From the NCBI GenBank assembly GCA_023384415.1, contig JAHDWJ010000005.1, positions 120,493 through 184,492 of the forward strand: DNA of 64,000 nt. The letters are read 5' to 3'. Under the pieces are notes generated by a model that saw only the letters and a list, made by a program, of their open reading frames with translations, made no database searches and was not told the origin of the DNA. Made by a program: the position numbers and the translations under genes. This DNA comes from Anaerolineae bacterium (lineage in GTDB: Bacteria > Chloroflexota > Anaerolineae > Promineifilales > Promineifilaceae). Below, in pieces: positions 26,871-35,744 of the stretch (positions within the stretch are counted from its first letter, which is position 1; each line of letters starts with the position of its first letter).

Positions 26871-29033
26871 TTAATCCAATAATTCGGCATAAGGGCCAAA
26901 ATCACGGGGGGAGACCAGTCGCCCCCCTTTTTGCATCTCGCGCATTACTGAAGCCACGATTCGGCGCATACTGATTTGGGTTTCACCCGCTTCCGCGGCC
27001 AGGAAGGCAGCTTGCAAAGCGATATTGCGGATATTGCCCCCGCTGAACTTAAACTGCTCGGCCAGAAAGCGGAAATCAATATCCTCAGCCAGGGGGGCTG
27101 ACGGCGGCCAAATGCGCTGCCAGATGCGGAAGCGGTCTTCTCCTTCTGGGGGGGGGAAGTTGACCACAAACTGGAGCCGCCGTTGAAACGCATCATCTAT
27201 GTTTTGCCCCAGGTTGCTGGCTAAGATAACCACGCCATCAAACGAATCCATTCGCTGTAACAAATAGTTGACTTCGATATTGGCGTAGCGGTCATGGGAA
27301 TCCCGCACTTCTGACCGCTTGCCAAAGAGGGCGTCGGCTTCATCGAAGAAGATAATGGCATTGCTGCGCCACGCCTCATCAAATACCCGGCTTAAATTTT
27401 TCTCCGTCTCGCCCACATATTTGCTGACTACCGCAGAAAGGTCAATCCGGTACAGTTCTAGCCCTAGCTCACGGGCGATGATGCTGGCGGCCATTGTTTT
27501 GCCGGTGCCAGAGGGTCCAGTAAATAAGGCACTCAATCCCCGGTTGGTGGCTAATTTCAGGTTGAACCCCCACTGCTGGTAAACCAGGTGGAGATGGCGG
27601 GCACGGGCCAGGAATTCGCGTAGTTGGGCGATGGTGTCATGGGGCAGTACCAGATCATCCCAAAGATGAACCGGGGGAACGATTTCAGCCAGGGTGTGAA
27701 GCTGGTGGATGGATTGGCTGTGTGCCCCGGCGTAAATATCGGCCTGGGTGATGTGGGGGGATTGGTGCAGCCGGTGCTGGCTGAGAACCATCTCCCAGGC
27801 GTCGCGGATTTGCCCCCCGGTAAAGCGGAATCGCCCGGCGATTTCAGTTAGATTAACTGCTGGGGCCAGGGGAGCGTCCTGGGTGATGTTGTGCCAGAGG
27901 GTCAATCGCGCTGGCTCGGTGGGTATGTCAAGGCGGTAGGTGAGGATGGGGTATTGGTTGACGCGGCCGCGTGGCTGCCACCCTATTTCACCGGTAAGAA
28001 ACAGCAGATCGCTCCCGCTCAACCCTTCTGCCAGCAGGGTCAATAACGTCTCCTCTTGCGAATCGGCCAGAAAGTAGTCAGCATCTTGCCAGATGAGAAC
28101 GGCGTTTTGCAGGCGAGCTTCACGGCGGATGTGGGCCAGGTGGTTGAGGAATTGGTCGCCGCTGTGGGAGAGGTATTGGGTGTTGAGGATGAGCCGCGGC
28201 CGCGCCAATGCCTGCCCCATTTGCTGAGCTAACCGGACGCGGCCGCTGCCATACCGCCCCTGCACATACAGTACCTGCCCCCCACCGGCTAACTTCCTCT
28301 GCAAAAATGACAGCAGCTCCCCTTGTGCCTCTCCGGGGGGTTCGACAGCTTCATCATCCAGACGACAAAACGGGGTCAGACGAGGATCAATCTCCTGCTG
28401 GCCAAGCAGAAAGCGCAAAACCCGCTCTTGCAGCCACAGCGGTTGGGCCAGAATGGAGCTGGTGACACCGGGGCGATGCAGTAGATGGTGGTGGTAAAGA
28501 GGGGCGTTTTCATCAAAGGTGGCGCGGGCCATTACCTGGGCGGCAAAATCGGGTTGGAACCAGGTGAGAGCCAGCCCGGCGGTGGGACGCAGTTGGTTCA
28601 CATCTTGCTGTAAATAAGCAAACAGAAGCCCTACTGCTGGGTTAAGTTCGGGCAGGGCGGCCAACACAATGATCTGTTCGGCAAATGGGGAGAGGGTGAA
28701 CGCCTGGGCCAGCCGGTCCAGAGAAAGAGACCCCCCTTGCGCCAGGGTCGCCTGCCGCTTTTGCTCTACCAGGGATTGAGAGCTGACCCAGGCGGCCGCT
28801 AACTCATCTGGGTCGAACGGGTTACTGACCGGCACAAGGGGGGCATCCAGAGGGAATGGGTTGAGAGGCTGTCCCAGGATCGCGGCCGCTTCCTCGTGGC
28901 TGATGTGTAGTCCGGGAAACTGTGGCACCTGGTCTGAGGCCCGCATTTTATATAAACATTGGCTGCGTACCAGAAAAAGAATGCTGTCTACAGCTTCGGC
29001 CAGGTGGTGCCAACTATCACGGTATAGTTTCAT
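26871..29033 (-). CDS. AAA+ ATPase with tandem ATPase domains
   Basis: The protein of about 720 residues ends in a complete AAA+ domain: Walker A GPSGTGKT near residue 505, pore-loop region SKYVGETEKN, Walker B IIFFDEADALFGKR, and NIDDAFQRRLQ with an arginine finger. A second, degenerate ATPase domain precedes it: GRYGSGRVR near residue 257 has Arg in place of the Walker A Lys. This layout resembles the AAA+ ATPases found both alone and with contractile injection systems (Afp15-like). No sheath, tube or baseplate genes are nearby. I chose ATG 29033; a TTG at 29120 would add 29 unlikely residues. Function here is unknown. Confidence 0.8.
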   Translation of the reverse strand: MKLYRDSWHHLAEAVDSILFLVRSQCLYKMRASDQVPQFPGLHISHEEAAAILGQPLNPFPLDAPLVPVSNPFDPDELAAAWVSSQSLVEQKRQATLAQGGSLSLDRLAQAFTLSPFAEQIIVLAALPELNPAVGLLFAYLQQDVNQLRPTAGLALTWFQPDFAAQVMARATFDENAPLYHHHLLHRPGVTSSILAQPLWLQERVLRFLLGQQEIDPRLTPFCRLDDEAVEPPGEAQGELLSFLQRKLAGGGQVLYVQGRYGSGRVRLAQQMGQALARPRLILNTQYLSHSGDQFLNHLAHIRREARLQNAVLIWQDADYFLADSQEETLLTLLAEGLSGSDLLFLTGEIGWQPRGRVNQYPILTYRLDIPTEPARLTLWHNITQDAPLAPAVNLTEIAGRFRFTGGQIRDAWEMVLSQHRLHQSPHITQADIYAGAHSQSIHQLHTLAEIVPPVHLWDDLVLPHDTIAQLREFLARARHLHLVYQQWGFNLKLATNRGLSALFTGPSGTGKTMAASIIARELGLELYRIDLSAVVSKYVGETEKNLSRVFDEAWRSNAIIFFDEADALFGKRSEVRDSHDRYANIEVNYLLQRMDSFDGVVILASNLGQNIDDAFQRRLQFVVNFPPPEGEDRFRIWQRIWPPSAPLAEDIDFRFLAEQFKFSGGNIRNIALQAAFLAAEAGETQISMRRIVASVMREMQKGGRLVSPRDFGPYAELLD

Positions 29034-29175
29034 AAAGCCATCTCTTGGACAATGGGTTACAATACGGAGCGTAATTCTTGGGATTTCATACAGTGTATGG
29101 TCATCCGCAGATTTCACCAATTCGTGGGGATTTTTTCAGTCTAATCCCTAACCTGAATAAGTCAGAAAAGATTTA

Positions 29176-29232
29176 TCCACAGATGCACACAGATTTTTAA
29201 GCCATCTGGGAAAATCTGTGTGCATCTGTGGA
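29176..29232. repeat. 22-bp inverted repeat (TCCACAGATGCACACAGATTTT arms, loop of 13 bases)
   Basis: Left arm 29176-29197 and right arm 29211-29232 are exact reverse complements with CACAGATG and CACAGAT words. Related words (ATCCACAGATGACACAGATC) reappear at 35998-36018. It lies in the 5' region between the AAA+ gene and the DUF488 gene and could fold in either transcript. No T-run follows, so it is not an obvious terminator. Confidence 0.75.
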
Positions 29233-29325
29233 TCAGTTCTTGTTTTCTTTACAAGAAGTTGACTCGTCAGGTAGTAAAATCGGCGTTAATCTGCGGATCA
29301 ATTCTCTTCTTCAATAATAGCGCAA

Positions 29326-29886
29326 ATGGAACTTCTGACACCCATTTATACTATCGGCTATGGCAACCGGACGGTTGAAGAGATGATCACCCTGTTGCAG
29401 CAGTATGGCATTCAATATTTATTGGATGTCCGCAGCAGCCCATACTCTCGTTTCAAGCCGGAATTTGGTAAGGAACAGTTAGAGAATGCCCTGCGGCCGC
29501 ATCATATTCGTTATGTCTTTTTGGGGCAGGCGTTAGGGGGGCGACCAGCTGATCCTGATTGTTATGTAGATGGCAAGGTGGATTATGACCGGGTGCGCGA
29601 GAAGCCATTTTATCAGGCTGGGATAGAGCGAGTGCGTACTGCCTGGGCCAAGAAATTGCCGGTAGTGCTGATGTGTAGTGAGCTGCGGCCGCAAGAATGC
29701 CATCGCGCTAAACTCATCAGCGAAACTCTGGATGGGCTGGGCATTCCCGTTCAGCACATAGATGAAAACGGCAACATCAAACCACATGCAGAGATCATTA
29801 ACGACCTGACCAGCGGCCAACTCACCCTCTTTGGCAGCCAGATGTTCACCTCCCGCAAACGGTACGATCCCGGGGTGAAAGATTAA
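29326..29886 (+). CDS. DUF488 family protein
   Basis: The 186-residue protein matches DUF488: IYTIGYGNRTVEEMITLL at the start, LLDVRSSPYSRFKPEF, YVFLGQALGGRP and VVLMCSELRPQECHRAKLI. The conserved Cys and the PQECHR motif are intact. The biochemical function of the family is not established. It is followed after 85 bases of TTCACCCA-type repeats by a small ATPase gene. Confidence 0.88.
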   Translation: MELLTPIYTIGYGNRTVEEMITLLQQYGIQYLLDVRSSPYSRFKPEFGKEQLENALRPHHIRYVFLGQALGGRPADPDCYVDGKVDYDRVREKPFYQAGIERVRTAWAKKLPVVLMCSELRPQECHRAKLISETLDGLGIPVQHIDENGNIKPHAEIINDLTSGQLTLFGSQMFTSRKRYDPGVKD

Positions 29887-29925
29887 TTGGTGAATGGACG
29901 AATGATTAACGAGACATACTGCTAA

Positions 29926-29966
29926 CCCATCATTAACCATTCACCCATTCACCCATTCACCATTAT
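29926..29966 (+). repeat. Tandem CATTCACC repeat between genes
   Basis: Copies of ATTCACCC run up to the start of the ATPase gene. A partial inverted partner (TTGGTGAATGGACGAATG) lies at 29886-29905 just after the DUF488 stop, so the pair could form a hairpin in the intergenic region. Similar words occur at 55273-55296. Confidence 0.65.
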
Positions 29967-29971
29967 TCCCC

Positions 29972-30784
29972 ATGCTTCCCTTACGCACCGTCGAAATCAA
30001 ACCCATTCCCCAGCGGCCGGCCCGGTTTCCCTTTACCGTTCCTTTTGTACAAGAATCCCTGCATATTACCTTTGCCTCGCCTGTCACCTTTCTTGTGGGG
30101 GAAAACGGCTCTGGCAAATCCACCTTTCTGGAAGCATTAGCCTGCGCTATCGGAGCCACCACCGTAGGCAGCGAATCGGTAATGAACGATCCCAGCCTGG
30201 CCCCGGTACGGGAATTGGCGGATTGTTTTCGTCTGACCTGGAATAAACGGACGAGAAAAGGGTTCTTTATGCGGGCGGAGGATTTTTTTGGTTATGCCCG
30301 CAAGATGGCGGCCGCACGCCAGGAAATGGAAGCCAATTTGCAAGAAGTAGATGAAACCTATCGCGGCCGCTCCCTCTTAGCCCGCAACCTGGCCCAAATG
30401 CCCTACCAGCGTGAAATAGCGGCCATGCACCGCTCTTACGGTGATGGACTAGACCACAACTCCCACGGCGAAAGCTTCCTCAAACTATTTCAGACCCGCT
30501 TTGTTGGCGAAGGGTTATACCTGCTGGACGAACCCGAAGCTCCCCTCTCCCCCAGCCGCCAGCTATCTCTCTTAGCCCTCATCAAAACGATGGTAGATCA
30601 AAAAGGGCAGTTCATCATTGCCACTCACTCCCCTATCCTCATGGCCTATCCTGGAGCCACCATCTTGAGCTTTGATGGCGGAACGGTACAACCAGTCAGC
30701 TACGATACCCTGGAACACGTCATCATCACCAAAACCTTCCTGCAAAACCCCAACGCCTACCTGCGTCATCTCCTACAAGAATGA
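29972..30784 (+). CDS. Single-domain ABC-type ATPase (AAA_23/OLD-like)
   Basis: The 270-residue ATPase has Walker A FLVGENGSGKSTFLEAL near residue 45, a signature-like region around DGLDHNSHGES, Walker B LYLLDEPEAPLSP, and an H-loop FIIATHSPILMAY. This layout fits small SMC/RecF-related ATPases often labelled AAA family. No membrane partner or nuclease domain is present. A strong terminator follows immediately. Its role here is unknown. Confidence 0.82.
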   Translation: MLPLRTVEIKPIPQRPARFPFTVPFVQESLHITFASPVTFLVGENGSGKSTFLEALACAIGATTVGSESVMNDPSLAPVRELADCFRLTWNKRTRKGFFMRAEDFFGYARKMAAARQEMEANLQEVDETYRGRSLLARNLAQMPYQREIAAMHRSYGDGLDHNSHGESFLKLFQTRFVGEGLYLLDEPEAPLSPSRQLSLLALIKTMVDQKGQFIIATHSPILMAYPGATILSFDGGTVQPVSYDTLEHVIITKTFLQNPNAYLRHLLQE

Positions 30785-30792
30785 CGGCAGAA

Positions 30793-30832
30793 AAAACGGA
30801 CGACAGAGAGTAAAAAACTCTCCGTCGTCCGT
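30793..30832 (+). terminator. Bidirectional Rho-independent terminator between convergent genes
   Basis: AAACGGACGAC pairs with GTCGTCCGTTT and the inner GAGAGT pairs with ACTCTC around an AAAAA loop. A-runs lie before the stem and T-rich bases after it. It sits between the plus-strand ATPase and the minus-strand nrfA. Confidence 0.8.
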
Positions 30833-30903
30833 TTACCAATAATTATACTCGTTTGTCGCCGGCCAAAATTTGGGCCAAATCCGCTAACTCATGGCAAAAA
30901 TCA

Positions 30904-32202
30904 TCACCGGGGAGTAACCCGTTCAGCTTCAAGTTGGGCTTGTTGGGCATAATAAATGGCCAGAGCCAAGACCCGTGCCGCTTCCTGAGGGCTGTGGAAG
31001 CCGGTGCTATTTTCCGAAGAGACAAAATCCCATCGCAGCGACGCCCGGCGATGGTAGGTGCGGGCCAGTTCCAACTGTTCATCTGTCGCTCCGGCCTCTT
31101 GGGCCGCTACAATAGCGTCAATAGCGGCAATGATCGCTTCTTCACTCAAGCGGAGCAGCTGCGATGTTTTTTCCTGAATAATCAAAATACGGGCTTCTAA
31201 AGTCTCAGCATCCTGGGCATGACAGGTTTGACACGCCTGGTTGATATTCACCAGGGGGCTGCGTAACCAGTGATCCGAAATTTTAACAGCCCCTTCGCGG
31301 ATATAGGGCATGTGGCAATCAGCACAGGAAACCCCTGATTGAGCATGGATGCTGGTAGTCCACATCTCAAATTCCGGGTGCTGAATTTTGATCATGGGAG
31401 CATTTGTCTCGGCGTGAGTCCAATCTTTGAACCCATAGGAATCATAATGGGCTTCCATGGCATCAATGGTATACCCCTGGCTCCACGGGAAGGTCAACAC
31501 CTTATCATCCCCCAAGAAATAATATTCCACATGGCATTGGGCACAGACGTAAGTCCGCATCTCCTGGCGGCTGGCCTGGGTCACATCAATCCCCCGGACA
31601 TTAAGAGCATTGATAAGAGCCGGCCGCGTAATGCGTAAATCCATCGTCACCGGGTCATGACAGTCAGCACAGGAGCTGCCATAATGCAATTTATCCTTGA
31701 GATCATTGTAAGGGGTCCGGTTAAAATTCTCCCAGCCCATTTGAGCGATCAACTGTGGCGCTTCGGCTGCATGGCAGTTGATGCAGGCCCCAGGCTGATT
31801 AACAATCTGCACACGCTGTGTTATTTCCTGGTCAATCTGAGCGTAATAATGCCCCCGCTCCTCATTATGGTCTTTGCTAAACGCATAGCCGGCCCACAGC
31901 CGAATCATGGCTGGATACCGTTCTAATTTGCTGTACGGGATGGAACCTCCATACGGTGTTTCGATGGTGTCATCCTGGGTCCGCATGAACGCATCATAAT
32001 GGCGGGGGAAATTTTGCCCCCAGATGGCCGGGTCTAATTCATTTTCGTCAATCGCTACTACCCGCAGTGGATACTCTAATGCTTCGCTTTTGCGCTGCTG
32101 AATGTTGGTTAGCAAGGCTGCCAGCAAAGCCATCACTATCAGGCCCCCAATAAAGGCCAGGATCAGCATAGGCAACTGTTTAGATTGGGTTAAACCCTTC
32201 AT
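30904..32202 (-). CDS. nrfA: Ammonia-forming cytochrome c nitrite reductase, catalytic subunit
   Basis: The 432-residue pentaheme protein reduces nitrite to ammonium outside the cytoplasmic membrane. One N-terminal helix (about 12-32) may act as signal or anchor. Haem motifs are CINCH (about 140), CADCH (178), CAQCH (219), CADCH (293) and CQTCH (324). CAQCHVEYYF carries the Ca-site Glu and active-site Tyr, and SIHAQSGVSCADCHMP the active-site His. The first motif, which binds the catalytic haem, is CxxCH and not the CxxCK of the E. coli enzyme; a CxxCH clade of NrfA is known. nrfH lies just upstream on the same strand, and the two form the complex. Confidence 0.92.
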   Translation of the reverse strand: MKGLTQSKQLPMLILAFIGGLIVMALLAALLTNIQQRKSEALEYPLRVVAIDENELDPAIWGQNFPRHYDAFMRTQDDTIETPYGGSIPYSKLERYPAMIRLWAGYAFSKDHNEERGHYYAQIDQEITQRVQIVNQPGACINCHAAEAPQLIAQMGWENFNRTPYNDLKDKLHYGSSCADCHDPVTMDLRITRPALINALNVRGIDVTQASRQEMRTYVCAQCHVEYYFLGDDKVLTFPWSQGYTIDAMEAHYDSYGFKDWTHAETNAPMIKIQHPEFEMWTTSIHAQSGVSCADCHMPYIREGAVKISDHWLRSPLVNINQACQTCHAQDAETLEARILIIQEKTSQLLRLSEEAIIAAIDAIVAAQEAGATDEQLELARTYHRRASLRWDFVSSENSTGFHSPQEAARVLALAIYYAQQAQLEAERVTPR

Positions 32203-32215
32203 TTTTTCCTCCCGA

Positions 32216-32716
32216 CTATTTATGCCCTACTTCTGCATGGCAGCGCAGGCAATCAGTAGGTTCGGTACTGCCTTCATGGCTGATGGCCACCACCATAGCT
32301 CCGTGGCAGTACAGACAATTTTCTAAAGCAACAGCATGATTTAACGGGGTAATCTGAATCGGTTCAGGGAAATTGTTGAGGGTGAAAGCCACGCTGTGGT
32401 TCCATCCATTGATCCCCTTGATGATATATTTGCCAGGGAAAGTATGAGGGGTATGACAATCATTACAGGTGGCTACCGCTTTATGAGAGCCACGGTTCCA
32501 GCCATCATACACCTCTTGCATAACATGGCAGTTGATACAGGCTGAAGGATCATCAGAAAGATAAGATGCACCTTCGGCATAAATAAAGGTATATCCTCCC
32601 AGGCCAATAATCCCCCCAACCAGGCCAGCCAACAGCAGCCAAAGCCAGAAGGGAGCAGAGCGTATAGGTGGTGGAGATTCCAGTTTGGATTGGGTAATGG
32701 TTGTGTTAGTAGACAC
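32216..32716 (-). CDS. nrfH: Cytochrome c nitrite reductase, small tetrahaem quinol-oxidising subunit
   Basis: The 166-residue protein has one membrane helix (about 23-43) and four haem motifs: CINCH 60-64, CNDCH 84-88, CLYCH 134-138 and CLRCH 156-160. This is the NapC/NirT layout of NrfH, which takes electrons from menaquinol and passes them to NrfA. A Met follows the first motif (CINCHVM), as in NrfH where Met is the axial ligand. It begins with GTG (AGAGG about 8 bases upstream) and lies 13 bases before nrfA. Confidence 0.92.
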   Translation of the reverse strand: MSTNTTITQSKLESPPPIRSAPFWLWLLLAGLVGGIIGLGGYTFIYAEGASYLSDDPSACINCHVMQEVYDGWNRGSHKAVATCNDCHTPHTFPGKYIIKGINGWNHSVAFTLNNFPEPIQITPLNHAVALENCLYCHGAMVVAISHEGSTEPTDCLRCHAEVGHK

Positions 32717-33174
32717 AGTTGAGCCTCTGTGTAGTTGGTAGAAGGGGGCTTTTTGCCAGGATTGGCGAAATAAAAGACCTTATCCCAGGTGCTTTAGTTT
32801 GCCTATTATACAAAAAACAGGTGTGGGTACAAGGCAAGAAGGGGTGATTTTGCCTGTTGGGGGCGGAAGATGAAGGGCGGATAACCAGAACAATGCTGCC
32901 TTCCGCCCTTCGCCTTCGGTTACAAATTGTGAAAGTAGTCGCTAGCTGTGCCTGAATTGTTACCCGTTTACAACGGCGATGGGTAGGCTGGGATGGGTGT
33001 AGCGCACGACTGGATTGCAATTCCATTTGATTCGGGGACAAATCCTTAATACTCTCATTGAGTTAAGATGAAAATGGTCAAGAAAATGTTCCTCCAGGAC
33101 AAAATATGGTAAAACTGATGGGTAAAGTAGCCATCGTTGATGAAAGAAGTTCAAGGATTTCCAGGATGTGACCC
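32717..33174. other. Intergenic region between divergent nrfHA and paaABC
   Basis: The 458-base gap holds the nrfH promoter at 32805-32832. It also contains a 10-bp inverted repeat (GAAGGGCGGA at 32872-32881 with TCCGCCCTTC at 32902-32911) around a 20-base loop. Upstream of paaA I see no clear promoter, and AGGATG lies before the start. Short open frames here do not look like genes. It contains no GCGGCCGC. Confidence 0.55.
32805..32832 (-). promoter_or_regulatory. Sigma-70-type promoter for nrfHA
   Basis: On the minus strand TTGTAC (32832-32827), a 16-base spacer and a perfect TATAAT (32810-32805) are followed about 90 bases later by the nrfH start. The T-run just before the -10 box is consistent with an activator-dependent or AT-rich spacer promoter. 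No NarL or FNR box is obvious. Confidence 0.65.
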
Positions 33175-34119
33175 ATGAGCCAGACAGATGAAGAAAAATT
33201 AGCTGAATTTGAAGCCCGTATCGCCAGGGGAGAGAAGATTGAACCAGGCGATTGGATGCCGGATGAGTACCGGCGGCAGTTGATCCGGATGATTTCCCAA
33301 CACGCCCATAGTGAGGTAGTGGGGATGCTGCCAGAAGGGGCGTGGATTACCCGCGCCCCTAATCTGCGCCGTAAGATGGTGCTGCTGGCAAAAGTGCAGG
33401 ACGAGGCCGGCCACGGTCAATACCTGTACCACGCAGCCGAAACTTTAGGGGCCACCCGTGAACAAATGTTGGCCGATCTTCTCTCTGGCAAAGCGAAATA
33501 TTCCAGCGTTTTTAACTACCCTACCCTGACCTGGGCCGATAATGCAGCTATTGGGCTGTTGGTAGATGGGGCGGCCATTAAGAACCAGACGATGCTGGCT
33601 CACTGCTCCTATGGTCCCTATTCACGGGCGATGGTGCGGATTTGCATTGAGGAAGGGTTTCATAAGAAACAAGGGTTGGAAATGATTATCCGCTATGCCC
33701 AGGGAACTCCAGTGCAAAGGGAGATGATGCAGGATGCCATTAACCGGTGGTGGTGGCCTTCGGTGAAGATGATCGGCCCCCATGATTCCGATTCCCCTAA
33801 CACCCCTGTTTTGAAGCGGTGGGGGGTTAAAACGAAGACGAATGATGAGGTACGGCAAGAGTTCATCAATGAAATGGCCCCCATTTTGTTGGAGTTAGGG
33901 TATACCCTGCCTGATCCGGGACTGCATCAGGATGAGAATGGGGATTGGCGACATGGCCCGATTGATTGGGATGAGTTCTGGCAGGTGGTACGGGGGAATG
34001 GCCCGTGTAACAAGGAGCGGCTGGCGGCCCGCCAAAAAGCCCATGAGGATGGGCTGTGGGTACGGGAAGCGGTGGCCGCGTATGCTGAAAAACGGCAGTC
34101 TGTGATGGCTGAAGGGTGA
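33175..34119 (+). CDS. paaA: Phenylacetyl-CoA epoxidase, catalytic subunit A
   Basis: The 314-residue protein is the di-iron subunit of the ring-1,2-epoxidase that converts phenylacetyl-CoA to its epoxide. Diagnostic stretches are [39 protein letters not shown] (E..H iron ligands) and [13 protein letters not shown] (second E..H). [17 protein letters not shown] is typical of the family. It starts the paaABC run with 12- and 8-base gaps between genes, and paaD follows after a small inserted pair. The reductase paaE and the downstream pathway are not in this window. Confidence 0.93.
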   Translation: MSQTDEEKLAEFEARIARGEKIEPGDWMPDEYRRQLIRMISQHAHSEVVGMLPEGAWITRAPNLRRKMVLLAKVQDEAGHGQYLYHAAETLGATREQMLADLLSGKAKYSSVFNYPTLTWADNAAIGLLVDGAAIKNQTMLAHCSYGPYSRAMVRICIEEGFHKKQGLEMIIRYAQGTPVQREMMQDAINRWWWPSVKMIGPHDSDSPNTPVLKRWGVKTKTNDEVRQEFINEMAPILLELGYTLPDPGLHQDENGDWRHGPIDWDEFWQVVRGNGPCNKERLAARQKAHEDGLWVREAVAAYAEKRQSVMAEG

Positions 34120-34131
34120 TGAGGCAGACAG

Positions 34132-34689
34132 ATGAGTGATACGCAATGGCCTCGTTTTGAGGTGTTTCAGCAAGATAAACCAGGGCAGCTCCATTATAAC
34201 GCGGGTTCGGTTCATGCCCCGGATGCGGAGATGGCGTTGTTGAATGCGCGGGATGTGTTTGCCCGGCGGCCGCGCTGCCATAGTATGTGGGTTGTGCCGG
34301 TGTCAGCCATTTCCGCCTGGACGTACCAGGAGTTGGTAGAACGGGTGTGGGCCGCGGACGGGAGTGGGGCCGCGGCCGCATCCCCCCAACCTTACGCCAT
34401 CTTTCGCAAAGAGTTAAACAGCCGCAACACCCTGGAGCATGTTATTTATACCGGTGAGGTCGCGGCCGCGTCTCCAGAGGATGCGCTCCAGCAGGCCCGT
34501 ACTGCGTTTGACGATGGGGTGCCCGTGGCTGTCTGGTGGGTTGTTCCAACATGGGCCATCACTCGCAGCGACCCGGAAGAGGTGGGCAGCTTTTATGAGC
34601 CAGCTTTGAGCAAACAATATCGTCAACCCAACCATTATCACACCCGCGCCGCTCTGGAACATTTTCGCCAGACGGTCAAAGAAGCATAA
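34132..34689 (+). CDS. paaB: Phenylacetyl-CoA epoxidase subunit B, tandem two-domain form
   Basis: PaaB of E. coli has about 95 residues; this one has 185 and contains two PaaB-like repeats. The first runs from about residue 5 to 68 ([39 protein letters not shown]) and the second from about 83 to 155 ([37 protein letters not shown]). Both keep the pattern of an aromatic start, an A-R block and a WVVP end. The linker and second repeat carry three GCGGCCGC copies. PaaB bridges the PaaAC heterodimers in the complex, so a fused dimer is plausible. Confidence 0.85.
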   Translation: MSDTQWPRFEVFQQDKPGQLHYNAGSVHAPDAEMALLNARDVFARRPRCHSMWVVPVSAISAWTYQELVERVWAADGSGAAAASPQPYAIFRKELNSRNTLEHVIYTGEVAAASPEDALQQARTAFDDGVPVAVWWVVPTWAITRSDPEEVGSFYEPALSKQYRQPNHYHTRAALEHFRQTVKEA

Positions 34690-34697
34690 TTTTGCCT

Positions 34698-35444
34698 ATG
34701 GATCACCGTTCCGCCCTCATTGTAAAACTTTTAGCCATGGCCGATGATGAGCTGGTTTTGGCCCATCGCAACTCGGAATGGACAGGCCATGCCCCGATTT
34801 TGGAAGAGGATATTGCCTTTGCCAATATCGCTCAGGATGAGCTTGGTCATGCTGCCCTTTGGTATGAGATCGTATCAGCTCTGACAGGTGATAACCCGGA
34901 TAAGCTGGTCTTTTTTCGGGAAGCGGCCGCGTACCGTAATGCCCCTTTGGTTGAACTACCTAAGGGGGATTGGGCTTTTAGCATGGTACGGCAATATCTG
35001 TTTGATGCGTATGAAATGGTGGCCCTACCCCAGCTGATGAACAGCACCTATAAGCCGGTTGGGGACGCGGCCGCCAAAATTCGCAGTGAGGAGCTTTACC
35101 ATTTACGCCACACCATGGCCTGGCTCAAACGGTTGGGGCTGGGCACCGAAGAGAGCCGCAGCCGCAGCCAACAGGCTCTAAATGATCTGTGGCCGTATGC
35201 CCTACAACTGTTTGTACCTGTGTCGGATGAACATTTGTTGGTGGAAGCAGGGTATATGCCGGACGCGGCCGCGTTACAAACTGAATGGTTGGCTCTGGTG
35301 CAACCGTTTCTCCAGGAATGCAGCCTTGCCCTTCCCCCCCACGAACTGGCCCCCGGCGACCGTTTCCACCACACCAGTTATCTGGCCGAACTGCTCCAGG
35401 AAATGCAATCTGTCGCCCGCCTTGATCCGGCAGCGATATGGTAA
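34698..35444 (+). CDS. paaC: Phenylacetyl-CoA epoxidase, structural subunit C
   Basis: The 248-residue protein is the PaaC partner of Paa[38 protein letters not shown] and [19 protein letters not shown] are typical. It has the ferritin-like fold of PaaA but does not do catalysis. I chose ATG 34698; the TTG two codons earlier is less likely. Three GCGGCCGC sites lie in it. The next gene begins 3 bases after the stop but is unrelated to the pathway. Confidence 0.92.
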   Translation: MDHRSALIVKLLAMADDELVLAHRNSEWTGHAPILEEDIAFANIAQDELGHAALWYEIVSALTGDNPDKLVFFREAAAYRNAPLVELPKGDWAFSMVRQYLFDAYEMVALPQLMNSTYKPVGDAAAKIRSEELYHLRHTMAWLKRLGLGTEESRSRSQQALNDLWPYALQLFVPVSDEHLLVEAGYMPDAAALQTEWLALVQPFLQECSLALPPHELAPGDRFHHTSYLAELLQEMQSVARLDPAAIW

Positions 35445-35447
35445 GAT

Positions 35448-35744
35448 ATGGATATTGTTTATTCAATTAATCAGGTGCCTATTCGCGTAACATCAGAGAG
35501 ATGGTGGCATATTGTCGAAAACCATGATGATATGGCCGGACATTATGAAGATGTCTTGGATGTTTTAGAAGACCCAGATCTGATACTTTCAGGACATAAT
35601 GGCTCGCGTATTGCGATCAAGAACTACGGTCGAAACCGGTATCTAGCAATCATATATCGTGAGTTATCCCAAGACGATGGATTCGTTATTTCAGCTTACT
35701 TCACAAGTAAGGTGGATCGTAAAAAAGCAATATGGAGAAAATAA
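35448..35744 (+). CDS. Small RelE/PBECR-like protein, possible toxin
   Basis: The 98-residue protein (SERWWHIVENHDDMAGHYED, VLEDPDLILSG, YLAIIYRELS, FVISAYFTSKVDRK) resembles a family of small proteins related by fold to phage Barnase-EndoU-colicin-RelE nucleases, often located next to DUF2283 genes. A His near residue 26 and a C-terminal AYFTSK are the family marks. It overlaps the DUF2283 gene by 13 bases and begins 3 bases after paaC. The low GC of this stretch and the lack of GCGGCCGC suggest insertion into the paa operon. Nuclease activity is inferred only. Confidence 0.6.
   Translation: MDIVYSINQVPIRVTSERWWHIVENHDDMAGHYEDVLDVLEDPDLILSGHNGSRIAIKNYGRNRYLAIIYRELSQDDGFVISAYFTSKVDRKKAIWRK

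Noticed and set aside
26871..29033. Extracellular contractile injection system locus suggested by the Afp15-like AAA+ ATPase
   Set aside because: No sheath, tube, baseplate or VgrG-like gene is within the window, and the AAA+ domain alone is common in other contexts.
32872..32911. Terminator in the nrfH-paaA gap
   Set aside because: The stem has a 20-base loop and no T-run, and the flanking genes are divergent so no terminator is needed there.
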